This document shows positions 51,971 through 60,176 of a stretch of 64,000 nucleotides of DNA, piece after piece. How positions within the stretch are numbered: position 1 is the stretch's first letter; each line of letters opens with the position of its first letter. The translations under genes were made by a program, and so were the position numbers. Source of the DNA: Muribaculaceae bacterium (GTDB lineage Bacteria; Bacteroidota; Bacteroidia; Bacteroidales; Muribaculaceae); NCBI GenBank assembly GCA_017619355.1, contig JAFZSO010000059.1, forward strand, positions 1-64,000, read 5' to 3'. The notes below the pieces were generated by a model. It worked only from the letters and a program-made list of their open reading frames with translations, was not told where the DNA came from and made no database searches.

Positions 51971-54205
51971 ATGGAAACACAGGCTTCAAAAATAGACCAG
52001 CAGGCAGAGGAACTGATGATAGATCAGGCCTACAAGAATTTGCTAAACGGTTACTTGTCAAGCAATCACCGCAAGAAAGTGGAGATTATTGACAAGGCAT
52101 TCCAGTTTGCCAAGGATGCACACAAGGGCATTAGGCGGAGGTCTGGCGAGCCCTACATCATGCACCCTATAGCGGTGGCGACCATCGTGAGCCAGGAGAT
52201 AGGTCTGGGTTCTACCTCCATTTGTGCATCATTGCTGCACGATGTGGTGGAGGATACCGACTACACCATCGACGACATTGAGGCACAGTTTGGTCCCAAG
52301 ATAGCTCCTATTGTGGAAGGTCTCACTAAGATTTCGGGTGGCATCTTCGGCTCTCAAGCCTCGGCACAGGCCGAGAACTTCAGGAAACTGCTGCTGACGA
52401 TGAGCGAGGATGTGCGCGTGATGCTCATCAAGATGGCCGACCGCCTGCACAACATGCGCACGCTCGACTCCATGCCGCCCAACAAGCAGTATAAGATTGC
52501 TGGCGAAACGCTTTACATCTACGCTCCGCTGGCGCACCGCCTGGGCCTGTTTGCCATCAAGACCGAGCTGGAAGACCTGAGTTTCCGTTACGAGCATCCC
52601 GATGCCTACAAGAGCATCAGCGACCTCATCAAGAAGAACGAGGCCCATAACAAGGAGGTGTTTGAACGCTTCTCGGCTCCCATCTGCCAGCGGCTCGACG
52701 CCATGAAGCTCAAATATGAGTTCAAGGCCCGCATCAAGTCGTGCTTCTCGATATGGAAGAAGATGGAGACCAAGCGCATCCCCTTTGAGGAGGTGTATGA
52801 CTACTATGCCGCACGCATCGTGTTCCAGTGCGACAACGAGGCCCAGGAGAAGAAACTGTGCTGGAACATCTACAGTGAGATTACCGACCTCTACAAACTG
52901 CACCCCGACCGCACCCGCGACTGGCTGAGCACGCCCAAGGCCAACGGCTACCGCGCCTTGCATCTCACCGTGATGGGCCCCGACGGCGAGTGGGTGGAAG
53001 TGCAGATACGCAGCCAGCGCATGGACGACATTGCCGAGCGAGGCTTTGCCGCCCACTGGAAGTACAAGATAGGCGAGGGCGAGGAAGAGAGCGAACTGCA
53101 GGTGTGGCTGCGCACCATCGAGGACATCTTGAAGAATCCCGAACCCAATGCGCTTGACTTCCTCGACACCATCAAGCTGAACCTGTTCTCCAGCGAGATA
53201 TTCGTGTTCACCCCCAAGGGCGAACTCATCACGCTGCCCAAGGACGCGTCGGTGCTTGACCTGGCTTTCACGCTGCACACCGAGATAGGCATGCACTGCA
53301 TAGCCGGCAAAATCAACCACAAGCTGGTGCCGCTGTCGCACAAACTCACGAGTGGCGACCAGGTGGAGGTGCTCACCTCCAACTCGCAGCAGCCGCAGGC
53401 CGAGTGGGAGAAGTTCCTGGTCACCGCCAAGGGCAAGACCCGCCTGCGTGCCGCCTTGCGTCAGGACCGCCGCGCCATCATCGACAAGGGTGAGGCCATG
53501 CTCAAGGAGTTCCTGCAAAAGAACGAGATGGAACTCGACAGTACCACGCTCACGCGTCTCATCTCGGCCGAGCGGGCACAGAACAAGGAGGAGCTATACA
53601 TGATGATAGGCAACAAAGAGATAGCCCTCACAGCCCAGACACTCAAGAACATGCGTCAGCCCAAGCGCTTCATCGACAAGATATTCAATCCCTTTGGCGG
53701 CAAGTCGAAGGAGGAGGAACTGGCACAGCTGGAACCCAATGCCGAGAAGATTGACTTGAGCAAGACCTATGAGCTTGCACTGGTTAACGGGCGTCCCAAC
53801 TACATTACCGCCGACTGCTGCCGCCCCATTGCGGGCGATAATGTGGTGGCCTTTGTGAACAATAACAACCAGGTGGTGGTGCACAAGATGGATTGCCCCA
53901 CTGCCTTGAAGCTCAAGAGCAGCTATGGCGGCCAGATTGTGAATACCCGCTGGGCGGCGATGCGTCAGAAGTTCCTCGCCTCCATCAGCATTGAGGGTAT
54001 CGACCGCCTGGGTATCTTGCAGGAAATCATCTACCTGATATCGACCAACCTTGCCATCAACATTCGCAAGCTCAACATTGGCGCCGATGGCGGTGTGTTC
54101 CATTGCGAACTGGATGTGTTTATCAACGACACCGAGGTGGTGAACAAGCTGTGCAAGCGCCTGAAAAAGGTGAAGGGCGTGAACTCGGCCGTGCGAATTA
54201 CTTGA
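51971..54205 (+). CDS. RelA/SpoT-homologue bifunctional (p)ppGpp synthetase/hydrolase
   Basis: The 744-residue Rsh protein makes and degrades the stringent-response alarmone. In order: HD hydrolase domain with intact YIMHPIAVATIV and LLHDVVEDTDY (His90-Asp91, Glu94-Asp95); synthetase domain with YDYYAARIVFQ, KANGYRALHLTV and a VEVQIRSQRMDDIAERG end; TGS domain (IFVFTPKGELITLP, about 412-475); a Cys-containing linker (ITADCCRPIAGDNVVAF); and a C-terminal ACT domain. Both active sites look complete. The gene is followed by the 7TM-HD protein gene with a 23-bp gap. Confidence 0.96.
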   Translation: METQASKIDQQAEELMIDQAYKNLLNGYLSSNHRKKVEIIDKAFQFAKDAHKGIRRRSGEPYIMHPIAVATIVSQEIGLGSTSICASLLHDVVEDTDYTIDDIEAQFGPKIAPIVEGLTKISGGIFGSQASAQAENFRKLLLTMSEDVRVMLIKMADRLHNMRTLDSMPPNKQYKIAGETLYIYAPLAHRLGLFAIKTELEDLSFRYEHPDAYKSISDLIKKNEAHNKEVFERFSAPICQRLDAMKLKYEFKARIKSCFSIWKKMETKRIPFEEVYDYYAARIVFQCDNEAQEKKLCWNIYSEITDLYKLHPDRTRDWLSTPKANGYRALHLTVMGPDGEWVEVQIRSQRMDDIAERGFAAHWKYKIGEGEEESELQVWLRTIEDILKNPEPNALDFLDTIKLNLFSSEIFVFTPKGELITLPKDASVLDLAFTLHTEIGMHCIAGKINHKLVPLSHKLTSGDQVEVLTSNSQQPQAEWEKFLVTAKGKTRLRAALRQDRRAIIDKGEAMLKEFLQKNEMELDSTTLTRLISAERAQNKEELYMMIGNKEIALTAQTLKNMRQPKRFIDKIFNPFGGKSKEEELAQLEPNAEKIDLSKTYELALVNGRPNYITADCCRPIAGDNVVAFVNNNNQVVVHKMDCPTALKLKSSYGGQIVNTRWAAMRQKFLASISIEGIDRLGILQEIIYLISTNLAINIRKLNIGADGGVFHCELDVFINDTEVVNKLCKRLKKVKGVNSAVRIT

Positions 54206-54228
54206 AACAATATAATTGCTTTGCAGTC

Positions 54229-56292
54229 ATGAAGATAGAGAACCGAAAGAACTTGCTGTATGTCCTGCTCATTACCGTGGCGGGCATCATTATCACCTTC
54301 TTCTTGCCAGGCAAGAACTTCAATGCGCTCATCTATGAGCAGGGCAAGCCGTGGACGCATCCCATCCTGACGGCCCCCTTCGATATTCCCATTGAATACG
54401 ATTCCATCACTGCCCAGCAGATAACCGACAGCATTGACCAGAACACGGCGCGCATCTACAAGCGCGACAATAGCGTGAGCACGCGTCAAATCTCGCACTT
54501 GTCGCAGGTGCTCCAGGAGCGTGGCGATGTGTCGAACATAGTGCAGCGCGCACTGGTTGAGGAGGTGAGTAACCTCTATGCCAATGGCATTGTGGATGCC
54601 GAGACCATGACCAGCGTGCGCAACGGCGACATCAAGGAGATGAGAATTATGGCCAATAACATAGCCGAGGTGGTGGACCCGCAGGCGCTCATGTCGGTCA
54701 AGGATGCCTATAAGCAGCTCGACTCGGTGCTGTCGCATCCCTATTACCGGTTGGCATTGGCTAATGTGCCGGTGTATAACTTCTTGGAGCCCAATTTGGT
54801 GTATGACTCCATAGAGACCAACAAGCTGCTCGACGATGCCCGCCGCAAGGCGCTGGCTCCGCAGGGCATTGTGCAGACGGGCGAGGGTATCATAGACCAT
54901 GGCGACATAGTCACGCCGCAGAAGTATGCCATCCTGAAGACCTATGAGCGCATGATGCAGGAAAAGGAGATGCAGCAGGGAGGCCTGAACCTCTCCATCA
55001 TTGGTCAGGCAGTGTTTGTGGCCATGATGATGCTCATCCTGTTCTTCTTCATGAAGCTCATCAGGCCCCGCACCTACAATGTGACGCGCAAAATGGTGTT
55101 CATCATCTGCTTTATCACGGTGTTCATAGTGGTGGTGGAGCTGATTGTGGGCTTCCGCTACATCTTGATTTATGCGGTGCCGTTTGCGCTGGTGCCCATT
55201 ATCATGACCACCTTCCTCGACTCGCGCACGGCCTTCTTCATTCACATGATTGTGGTGCTGCTGTGCTCGCTTGTGGCCAAGGACCAGGCCGAGTTCATCA
55301 TCATGCAGTTTGTGGCGGGTAACATAGCCATTGTGGCCATCAAGGAGATGTCGCGCCGTTCGCAGCTGCTTGCGTGCGCCTTCTTCATCTTCATTGCCTA
55401 CTGCCTGCTCTACACCGCCATGGTGCTCATACGCAGCGGTAACCTCGAGACGGTGGGCTGGCTCGAGTATGTCATGTTTGCGTTCAACTGCATGGTGCTT
55501 GCCGTGGCCTACCTCGTGATTTATGTGATAGAGCGCATCTTCGGCTTTACCTCTACCGTGACGCTTGTGGAGCTCTCTGACATCAACACGCCCGAGCTGC
55601 GCATGCTCTCGGAGGCTTGTCCGGGCACCTTCCAGCACTCGCTGCAGGTGGCCAATCTGGCCCAGGAGGCGGCTCGCAAGATTAACGCCAATTCGCAGTT
55701 GGCACGAGCTGGTGCCCTGTATCACGACATAGGCAAAATCAACAATCCTGCTTTCTTTACCGAGAATCAGATAGGCGTGAATCCGCATGACGCGCTCACC
55801 TACACGCAGAGCGCCCGCATTGTGATCAATCACGTGCCCGACGGCATCAAGCGCGCCGAGAAGGCGAAGCTGCCGCAGGTGATTCGCGACTTCATAGCCC
55901 AGCATCACGGCAAGGGCAAGGCCCGCTACTTCTACACACTGGCTTGCAAGGCCAATGGCAACCAGCCGGTGGACCCCGCACCCTTCTCTTATCCCGGCCC
56001 CAATCCGCAGACCAAGGAGGCCGCCATCATGATGATGGCCGATGCCTGCGAGGCGGCCACACGCAGCCTCAAGGAACCCGACGAGAAGGCAATCGCCTCT
56101 ATTGTGGAGAAGGTGATTAACAATCAGATAGTGGAAGGCCTGCTCGACGAGGCACCCATCAGCTTCAAGGATGTGGGCATCATCAAGCGCACCTTCATCG
56201 AACGCCTGCGCACCTTCTATCATCTGCGCATCGCTTACCCCGACGATGTGGTGCCGCCCGTGAGCAACGATGTGGATGACCCTGAGGATTGA
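54229..56292 (+). CDS. 7TM-HD family membrane phosphohydrolase (PgpH-like)
   Basis: This 687-residue protein has one N-terminal helix (LLYVLLITVAGIIITFFLPG), an extracytoplasmic 7TMR-HDED domain (about 30-260), seven helices (about 265-480) and a cytoplasmic HD domain with FQHSLQVANLAQEAA and LYHDIGKINNPAFFTENQ. The layout is that of PgpH, which hydrolyses cyclic-di-AMP in Firmicutes; the same function is likely but not proven here. It lies 23 bp after the relA/spoT gene and is probably co-transcribed, linking two nucleotide-messenger enzymes. Confidence 0.92.
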   Translation: MKIENRKNLLYVLLITVAGIIITFFLPGKNFNALIYEQGKPWTHPILTAPFDIPIEYDSITAQQITDSIDQNTARIYKRDNSVSTRQISHLSQVLQERGDVSNIVQRALVEEVSNLYANGIVDAETMTSVRNGDIKEMRIMANNIAEVVDPQALMSVKDAYKQLDSVLSHPYYRLALANVPVYNFLEPNLVYDSIETNKLLDDARRKALAPQGIVQTGEGIIDHGDIVTPQKYAILKTYERMMQEKEMQQGGLNLSIIGQAVFVAMMMLILFFFMKLIRPRTYNVTRKMVFIICFITVFIVVVELIVGFRYILIYAVPFALVPIIMTTFLDSRTAFFIHMIVVLLCSLVAKDQAEFIIMQFVAGNIAIVAIKEMSRRSQLLACAFFIFIAYCLLYTAMVLIRSGNLETVGWLEYVMFAFNCMVLAVAYLVIYVIERIFGFTSTVTLVELSDINTPELRMLSEACPGTFQHSLQVANLAQEAARKINANSQLARAGALYHDIGKINNPAFFTENQIGVNPHDALTYTQSARIVINHVPDGIKRAEKAKLPQVIRDFIAQHHGKGKARYFYTLACKANGNQPVDPAPFSYPGPNPQTKEAAIMMMADACEAATRSLKEPDEKAIASIVEKVINNQIVEGLLDEAPISFKDVGIIKRTFIERLRTFYHLRIAYPDDVVPPVSNDVDDPED

Positions 56293-56341
56293 AAATGATT
56301 TATTAACACAATTGCTAAACTAACTTAAAGCATGCAATAAA

Positions 56342-56860
56342 ATGCCCTTTTTAGGGTTTATCTGGTATATGACTTTATACTACATACTGTTTGTCGTGGG
56401 CATTATAGCGCTGGTGCTGGCACTGGTGCTGCTCATCTGGCCCCGCTTCACGGCGGTGGTGCCGGCCTACGCCGGTATGCTTTGCCTGCACCTGAGCACC
56501 TTCATCTATCTGCGCAGTTTCACCCTCATTTTTTGGGGCGTGGCGGCAGCGATAGTGCTCATGCTCAAGTATATGTCGCCCAAGGGTGAGCCCGACGGGC
56601 ACAGCGAGAGCAATCTGTATGTGGGGCTGTCGACCATAGCAGGAGCCATGCTGGGTCTCGTGATCAGTCCCAGCCTGATTGTGCTGGGTGCTATCATAGG
56701 CTCGCTCATAGGTGTGATGGCCTATAGCCGCACGCCCCGCGGCAAGTGGATTAACCCTCCCTCGGCGGCATTTTTCCAGTATGTGGGCACCAAGTGCCTG
56801 CCCGCGGTGGTCACCGTGTCGATTGTGGGCATCACGGTCGAGGGCTTTATTTTTTATTAA
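56342..56860 (+). CDS. Small membrane protein of unknown function (DUF456-like?)
   Basis: A 172-residue protein with about five membrane helices and glycine-rich turns (GLSTIAGAMLGLVISPSLIVLG, broken by short loops). The Gly pattern recalls DUF456, but the match is weak. A start nine codons later (MTLYYILF) is equally possible. It lies between the HD protein and the DUF4919 gene (14-bp gap) and may belong to their transcript. Confidence 0.7.
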   Translation: MPFLGFIWYMTLYYILFVVGIIALVLALVLLIWPRFTAVVPAYAGMLCLHLSTFIYLRSFTLIFWGVAAAIVLMLKYMSPKGEPDGHSESNLYVGLSTIAGAMLGLVISPSLIVLGAIIGSLIGVMAYSRTPRGKWINPPSAAFFQYVGTKCLPAVVTVSIVGITVEGFIFY

Positions 56861-56874
56861 TTCAAGCAAGAACT

Positions 56875-57585
56875 ATGACAAAGACAAGAAGACATATCAT
56901 TCAGTTTTTCGTGGCATTGGTTGCCGTGATGGCAGCCGTGCAGGTGGGTGCGCAGAACAAGTTTGAGGTGCGCCCGGTCGATTTCGATAAAATCAAGCAA
57001 ATCACGCTCGACCCCAAGGCCCGCTTCTATTACCCCAACCTCATCAAGTCGTTCAAGAGCAACGACACGATTATGAGTTTTGAGGCCTATCGCGACCTGT
57101 ACTACGGCTACATATTCCAGGAAGACTACAACCCCTATCGCCAGAGCGAGTATGGCACCAAGGTGGAGCAGCTCTACTACAAGCAGCCCCATTCGCGCGC
57201 CGAGTGTGACAGCATCGAGAAGTATGCCGAACTCTCGCTTGACGACAATATCTTCGACCTCGACCAGATGCAGTTCTACATTTATGTGCTCAAGGAAAAG
57301 AAGAAATATGCCCGTGCCGATGTGCGCCAGTACCGCCTCGAGCACCTGATTGCCGCCATCATGTCGTCGGGCAAGGGCACCAAAGAGAGCCCCTGGGTGG
57401 TGATCTGCCCCCAGCATGAATACAACATCGTGAACTTCCTGGGCTTTGTTGCCGAAGACCACACCGAGATGGGCAATGGCATCGACTACATCAGCGTGAA
57501 GAAGAAGGAGGGCAGCAAGACCGAAGGCTTCTACTTCGATGTCTCTCGCATGATGCAGGTCGCCGACCGCCTCTTCCCCGAGTAG
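56875..57585 (+). CDS. Secreted DUF4919-domain protein
   Basis: The 236-residue protein has a signal peptide (MTKTRRHIIQFFVALVAVMAAVQVGAQ) and a single domain that I place in DUF4919: MSFEAYRDLYYGYIFQEDYNPYR, then RLEHLIAAIMSSGKGTKESPWVVICPQHEYNIV broken by turns, and FDVSRMMQVADRLFPE at the end. Members are exported Bacteroidales proteins of unknown function. Well-adapted codon use, 14 bp after the membrane protein gene. Confidence 0.82.
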   Translation: MTKTRRHIIQFFVALVAVMAAVQVGAQNKFEVRPVDFDKIKQITLDPKARFYYPNLIKSFKSNDTIMSFEAYRDLYYGYIFQEDYNPYRQSEYGTKVEQLYYKQPHSRAECDSIEKYAELSLDDNIFDLDQMQFYIYVLKEKKKYARADVRQYRLEHLIAAIMSSGKGTKESPWVVICPQHEYNIVNFLGFVAEDHTEMGNGIDYISVKKKEGSKTEGFYFDVSRMMQVADRLFPE

Positions 57586-57603
57586 TCCCATTTTCCCCTT
57601 TGT

Positions 57604-57717
57604 GGCAAAATAGTCGGTTATAATTTTGCCGGAACGGTATTTTTTATGGGTGTTGCGGCAAAATAGTCGGCAATAATTTTGCCGGAACGGTATTTTTTTG
57701 TAGCTTTGCGGCAAAAT
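57604..57717. repeat. 53-bp direct repeats with internal palindrome over the ATPase promoter
   Basis: Two near-identical copies with a period of 53 bp (starting at 57604 and 57657) and the beginning of a third (57710). Each copy holds GGCAAAAT, about 12 bp, then ATTTTGCC, an 8-bp inverted repeat, followed by GGAACGGTATTTTTT. The last copy contains the promoter, so the palindromes flank the RNA polymerase site like operators. Confidence 0.8.
57678..57708 (+). promoter_or_regulatory. Promoter of the ATPase-nuclease gene, inside the repeats
   Basis: TTTG (57678-57681), 19-bp spacer, TAGCTTTG (57701-57708). The -33 box is part of the right arm of the second palindrome. Confidence 0.75.
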
Positions 57718-57726
57718 AATAAAGTC

Positions 57727-59169
57727 ATGAAACAGAATATCATTGGCCGTAAACGTGAAATACAGGAATTAGAGGATTTATATAACTCTGGTCGTCCTGA
57801 GTTTGTTGTGGTGTATGGTCGCCGCCGTGTGGGTAAAACATTTTTGGTAAGAGAATTGCTGGGTGATGATTTTGCATTTTACCATACAGGATTGTCGCCT
57901 GTTGAATTAAATCCTTCGGCATTAAAAGCTCAACAGCTTCAAGCTTTCCACACATCTCTGGTGCGCTATGGTGATACACATGGCAACATTCCCTTGAATT
58001 GGTTGGAAGCATTTGACAGGCTGACTCAATTGCTTGAAAATAAAAAGCAAAAGAGATTAATTGTGTTTATTGACGAACTGCCTTGGATGGATACAGATAG
58101 GTCTGGTTTCATTACTGCGTTAGAGCATTTCTGGAATGGATGGGCCGCAGGTAATTCACGTATTATGTTGGTGGCTTGTGGTTCGTCGACATCTTGGATT
58201 AATGATAAATTGGTTAATAATCATGGTGGGTTGTATGGGCGATTGACCAGTGAAATCAAATTAAGCCCATTTTCACTTGCTGAATGTGAAGAATATTATA
58301 AACACGCTGGCTTAGTAATAGATAGATATGACCAACTGCAGTGTTATATGATTTTTGGTGGGGTCCCTTTCTATCTTTCGTTGCTCAAGAAGGGACTTTC
58401 AGTTGCACAAAATATTGATAGGCTGTTCTTTGCCCCGAATGGCGCGTTGAGAATGGAATTTGCCCGTCTGTTTGCTTCGGTATTTACTAATGTGGATGAT
58501 TGCATGGCAATCGTCAAATTGCTGGCAACAAAACGAATGGGCTTTACTCGTAAGGAGATTTCTGAGAAGTTAGGGCTACCATATGGAGGGGGATTGACCA
58601 ACACATTGCGTACCCTGATTGTAAGTGATTTTATTACACCATACGTGAACTATGCCCATACCGAACGGCACACTTATTATCGATTGACCGACATGTTCAG
58701 TTTGTTCTATGTTTATTTCATGGACAAGCGGCATAGTAGCAACTCAACATTTTGGCAAAATAATGTGTCATCGCCGTCTCTTAATGCTTGGAGAGGTTTT
58801 TCCTTTGAGGCTGTGGCCTTTCAACACATTCAGCAAATCAAACGCGCTTTAGGTGTTTTGGCAGTGCAGACTGAAGTGAGTTCATGGCGGAGTGACAGGG
58901 TTGTGGATGGAGCACAAATAGATATGGTTATTGATCGTGCCGATAGAGTCATCAACCTGTGTGAGATGAAGTTCTGCACCGATGATTTCAGTGTTGATGC
59001 CTCATACGACAAAGAATTGCGACACAAAATGACGGTATTTGCTGAGGAGACCAAATCGAAGTCGTCTTTGCACATGACATTAGTGACAACATACGGTCTT
59101 GCCAGTTCACCTTATAGTGGCCGATTCCAAAATGTCATCATTATGGATGACCTGTTCGCTATTTCTTGA
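57727..59169 (+). CDS. Archaeal-type AAA ATPase with DUF234-like nuclease domain
   Basis: The 480-residue protein has a STAND-like ATPase (archaeal ATPase/ATPase_2 family): Walker A YGRRRVGKTFL (about 31-41), Walker B LIVFIDELPWMD (about 112-123), and a sensor phrase MLVACGSSTSWI. A winged-helix segment (RKEISEKLGLPYGGGLTNTL) follows. The C-terminal DUF234 region has an apparent PD-(D/E)XK core, with Asp in QIDMVIDRAD and Glu-x-Lys in LCEMKFC, so DNA cleavage is plausible. The coding sequence is clearly richer in A+T than its neighbours, which suggests transfer. These genes occur in many copies in Bacteroidales genomes; their role is not established. Confidence 0.85.
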   Translation: MKQNIIGRKREIQELEDLYNSGRPEFVVVYGRRRVGKTFLVRELLGDDFAFYHTGLSPVELNPSALKAQQLQAFHTSLVRYGDTHGNIPLNWLEAFDRLTQLLENKKQKRLIVFIDELPWMDTDRSGFITALEHFWNGWAAGNSRIMLVACGSSTSWINDKLVNNHGGLYGRLTSEIKLSPFSLAECEEYYKHAGLVIDRYDQLQCYMIFGGVPFYLSLLKKGLSVAQNIDRLFFAPNGALRMEFARLFASVFTNVDDCMAIVKLLATKRMGFTRKEISEKLGLPYGGGLTNTLRTLIVSDFITPYVNYAHTERHTYYRLTDMFSLFYVYFMDKRHSSNSTFWQNNVSSPSLNAWRGFSFEAVAFQHIQQIKRALGVLAVQTEVSSWRSDRVVDGAQIDMVIDRADRVINLCEMKFCTDDFSVDASYDKELRHKMTVFAEETKSKSSLHMTLVTTYGLASSPYSGRFQNVIIMDDLFAIS

Positions 59170-59192
59170 AATTTGATTTAGCCTTATAAATG

Positions 59193-60020
59193 TTATGGTT
59201 CGGGTTCGGGCTCGGGTTCCTCGACGGGTGGGGCGGGGGCATCTTCCCAGCGTTTCTCTTCGTGGATGCGTCCGTTCTTGTCGCGCGGGTCACCATACTG
59301 GTCGATGGTGAAGGTGGCATAGTCGGCATCGACGATTTTCTCGTCGTAGTAGATGTGCGCCTTGTCTTTGGCGTAGCCGTGGCGTATGAGTTCAAAAGTG
59401 GCGGGGTCGGCACCTTCTACAAGCCGTTCCAGGAACCACACATGGTTCTTGTCCTTATAGTAGCAACTGCCTATTTCTTTAAAGGTAGCGGGGTCGGAGT
59501 CGGGAAGCATCTTGCCAAAGACATATACGCGCACGCCATCGGTGGCATAATCCCAGTCTACCACTTTGAATTGCTTGATGTTGGCGACCTCAATGCGTGT
59601 GCTGTCGAAGTAGGCATAGCGGCTGTCCTTTGACCAGATGTGCATGTCGTTGTGCATCAAGACATCGAAAGTGTTCATATCGGCCACATGAAGCGCTGCG
59701 CCCTCAATGTAGTAATCGTTCTTGTCGCGGAACATGGGATACTTCTTGGCCTCGACCGTGGCGGGGTCGGCACCCTCGGCGAGCCGGTACTTGAAATAGA
59801 CATGACGGGCATCGCGACCGAGCCAGTCGTTGACCGACTTGAAGGTCTCGGGGTCGGCGCCTGGCAGTTCGCGGTTCTGTTGACCGAAACTGAAGGTCCA
59901 GTAGGTGTAATACACTTTTCCGTTCTCGATTTTGAAGCCTTCTTTGCCGCAAGCAGTGAGCATGAGCCCGAGGGTGAGCAGCAAGAGACCCATTGTGAGG
60001 TGATTCCTTATCGATTTCAT
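59193..60020 (-). CDS. DKNYY-family lipoprotein
   Basis: A 275-residue protein with a lipoprotein signal (MGLLLLTLGLMLTACGKEG, lipobox LTAC). The mature part is a series of about seven DKNYY-type units (FRDKNDYYIEG, SKDSRYAYFDS, YKDKNHVWFLE, AKDKAHIYYDE), each followed by a DPATFE-like phrase. The C-terminus is a Pro/Glu-rich tail (PVEEPEPEPEP). DKNYY proteins are exported proteins of unknown function. It stands alone, divergent from the ATPase-TOPRIM gene. Confidence 0.85.
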   Translation of the reverse strand: MKSIRNHLTMGLLLLTLGLMLTACGKEGFKIENGKVYYTYWTFSFGQQNRELPGADPETFKSVNDWLGRDARHVYFKYRLAEGADPATVEAKKYPMFRDKNDYYIEGAALHVADMNTFDVLMHNDMHIWSKDSRYAYFDSTRIEVANIKQFKVVDWDYATDGVRVYVFGKMLPDSDPATFKEIGSCYYKDKNHVWFLERLVEGADPATFELIRHGYAKDKAHIYYDEKIVDADYATFTIDQYGDPRDKNGRIHEEKRWEDAPAPPVEEPEPEPEP

Positions 60021-60044
60021 AGTGTGAGATGGTTTTAGTTTTTG

Positions 60045-60075
60045 CAAATATAGCTTGATTTTTCAAGAAATGCAA
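60045..60075 (-). promoter_or_regulatory. Promoter of the DKNYY lipoprotein gene
   Basis: Minus strand: TTG (60073-60075), 20-bp spacer, TATATTTG (60045-60052). Leader about 18 nt. Confidence 0.8.
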
Positions 60076-60125
60076 TAGATGGTTATTGAAAGTGGGTGTT
60101 GTGGTGATGAAAAAGGCGAGATTAT

Positions 60126-60156
60126 TTTGAAAAGGTGAAGAAAAGTGCTATATTTG
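60126..60156 (+). promoter_or_regulatory. Promoter of the AAA ATPase-TOPRIM gene
   Basis: TTTG (60126-60129), 19-bp spacer, TATATTTG (60149-60156). Leader about 14 nt. Confidence 0.85.
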
Positions 60157-60176
60157 AAGGTTAAAAACTAATAACA

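Noticed and set aside
54031..56223. A 730-codon open frame on the minus strand opposite the 7TM-HD gene, and many similar long antisense frames across the window.
   Set aside because: They lie fully opposite genes with clear domains and are rich in His, Gly and Val as expected for antisense of GC-rich codons; none has a recognisable motif or promoter.
57604..57717. CRISPR array at the 53-bp repeats.
   Set aside because: Only two full copies exist, there is no spacer diversity between them, and no cas gene is near.
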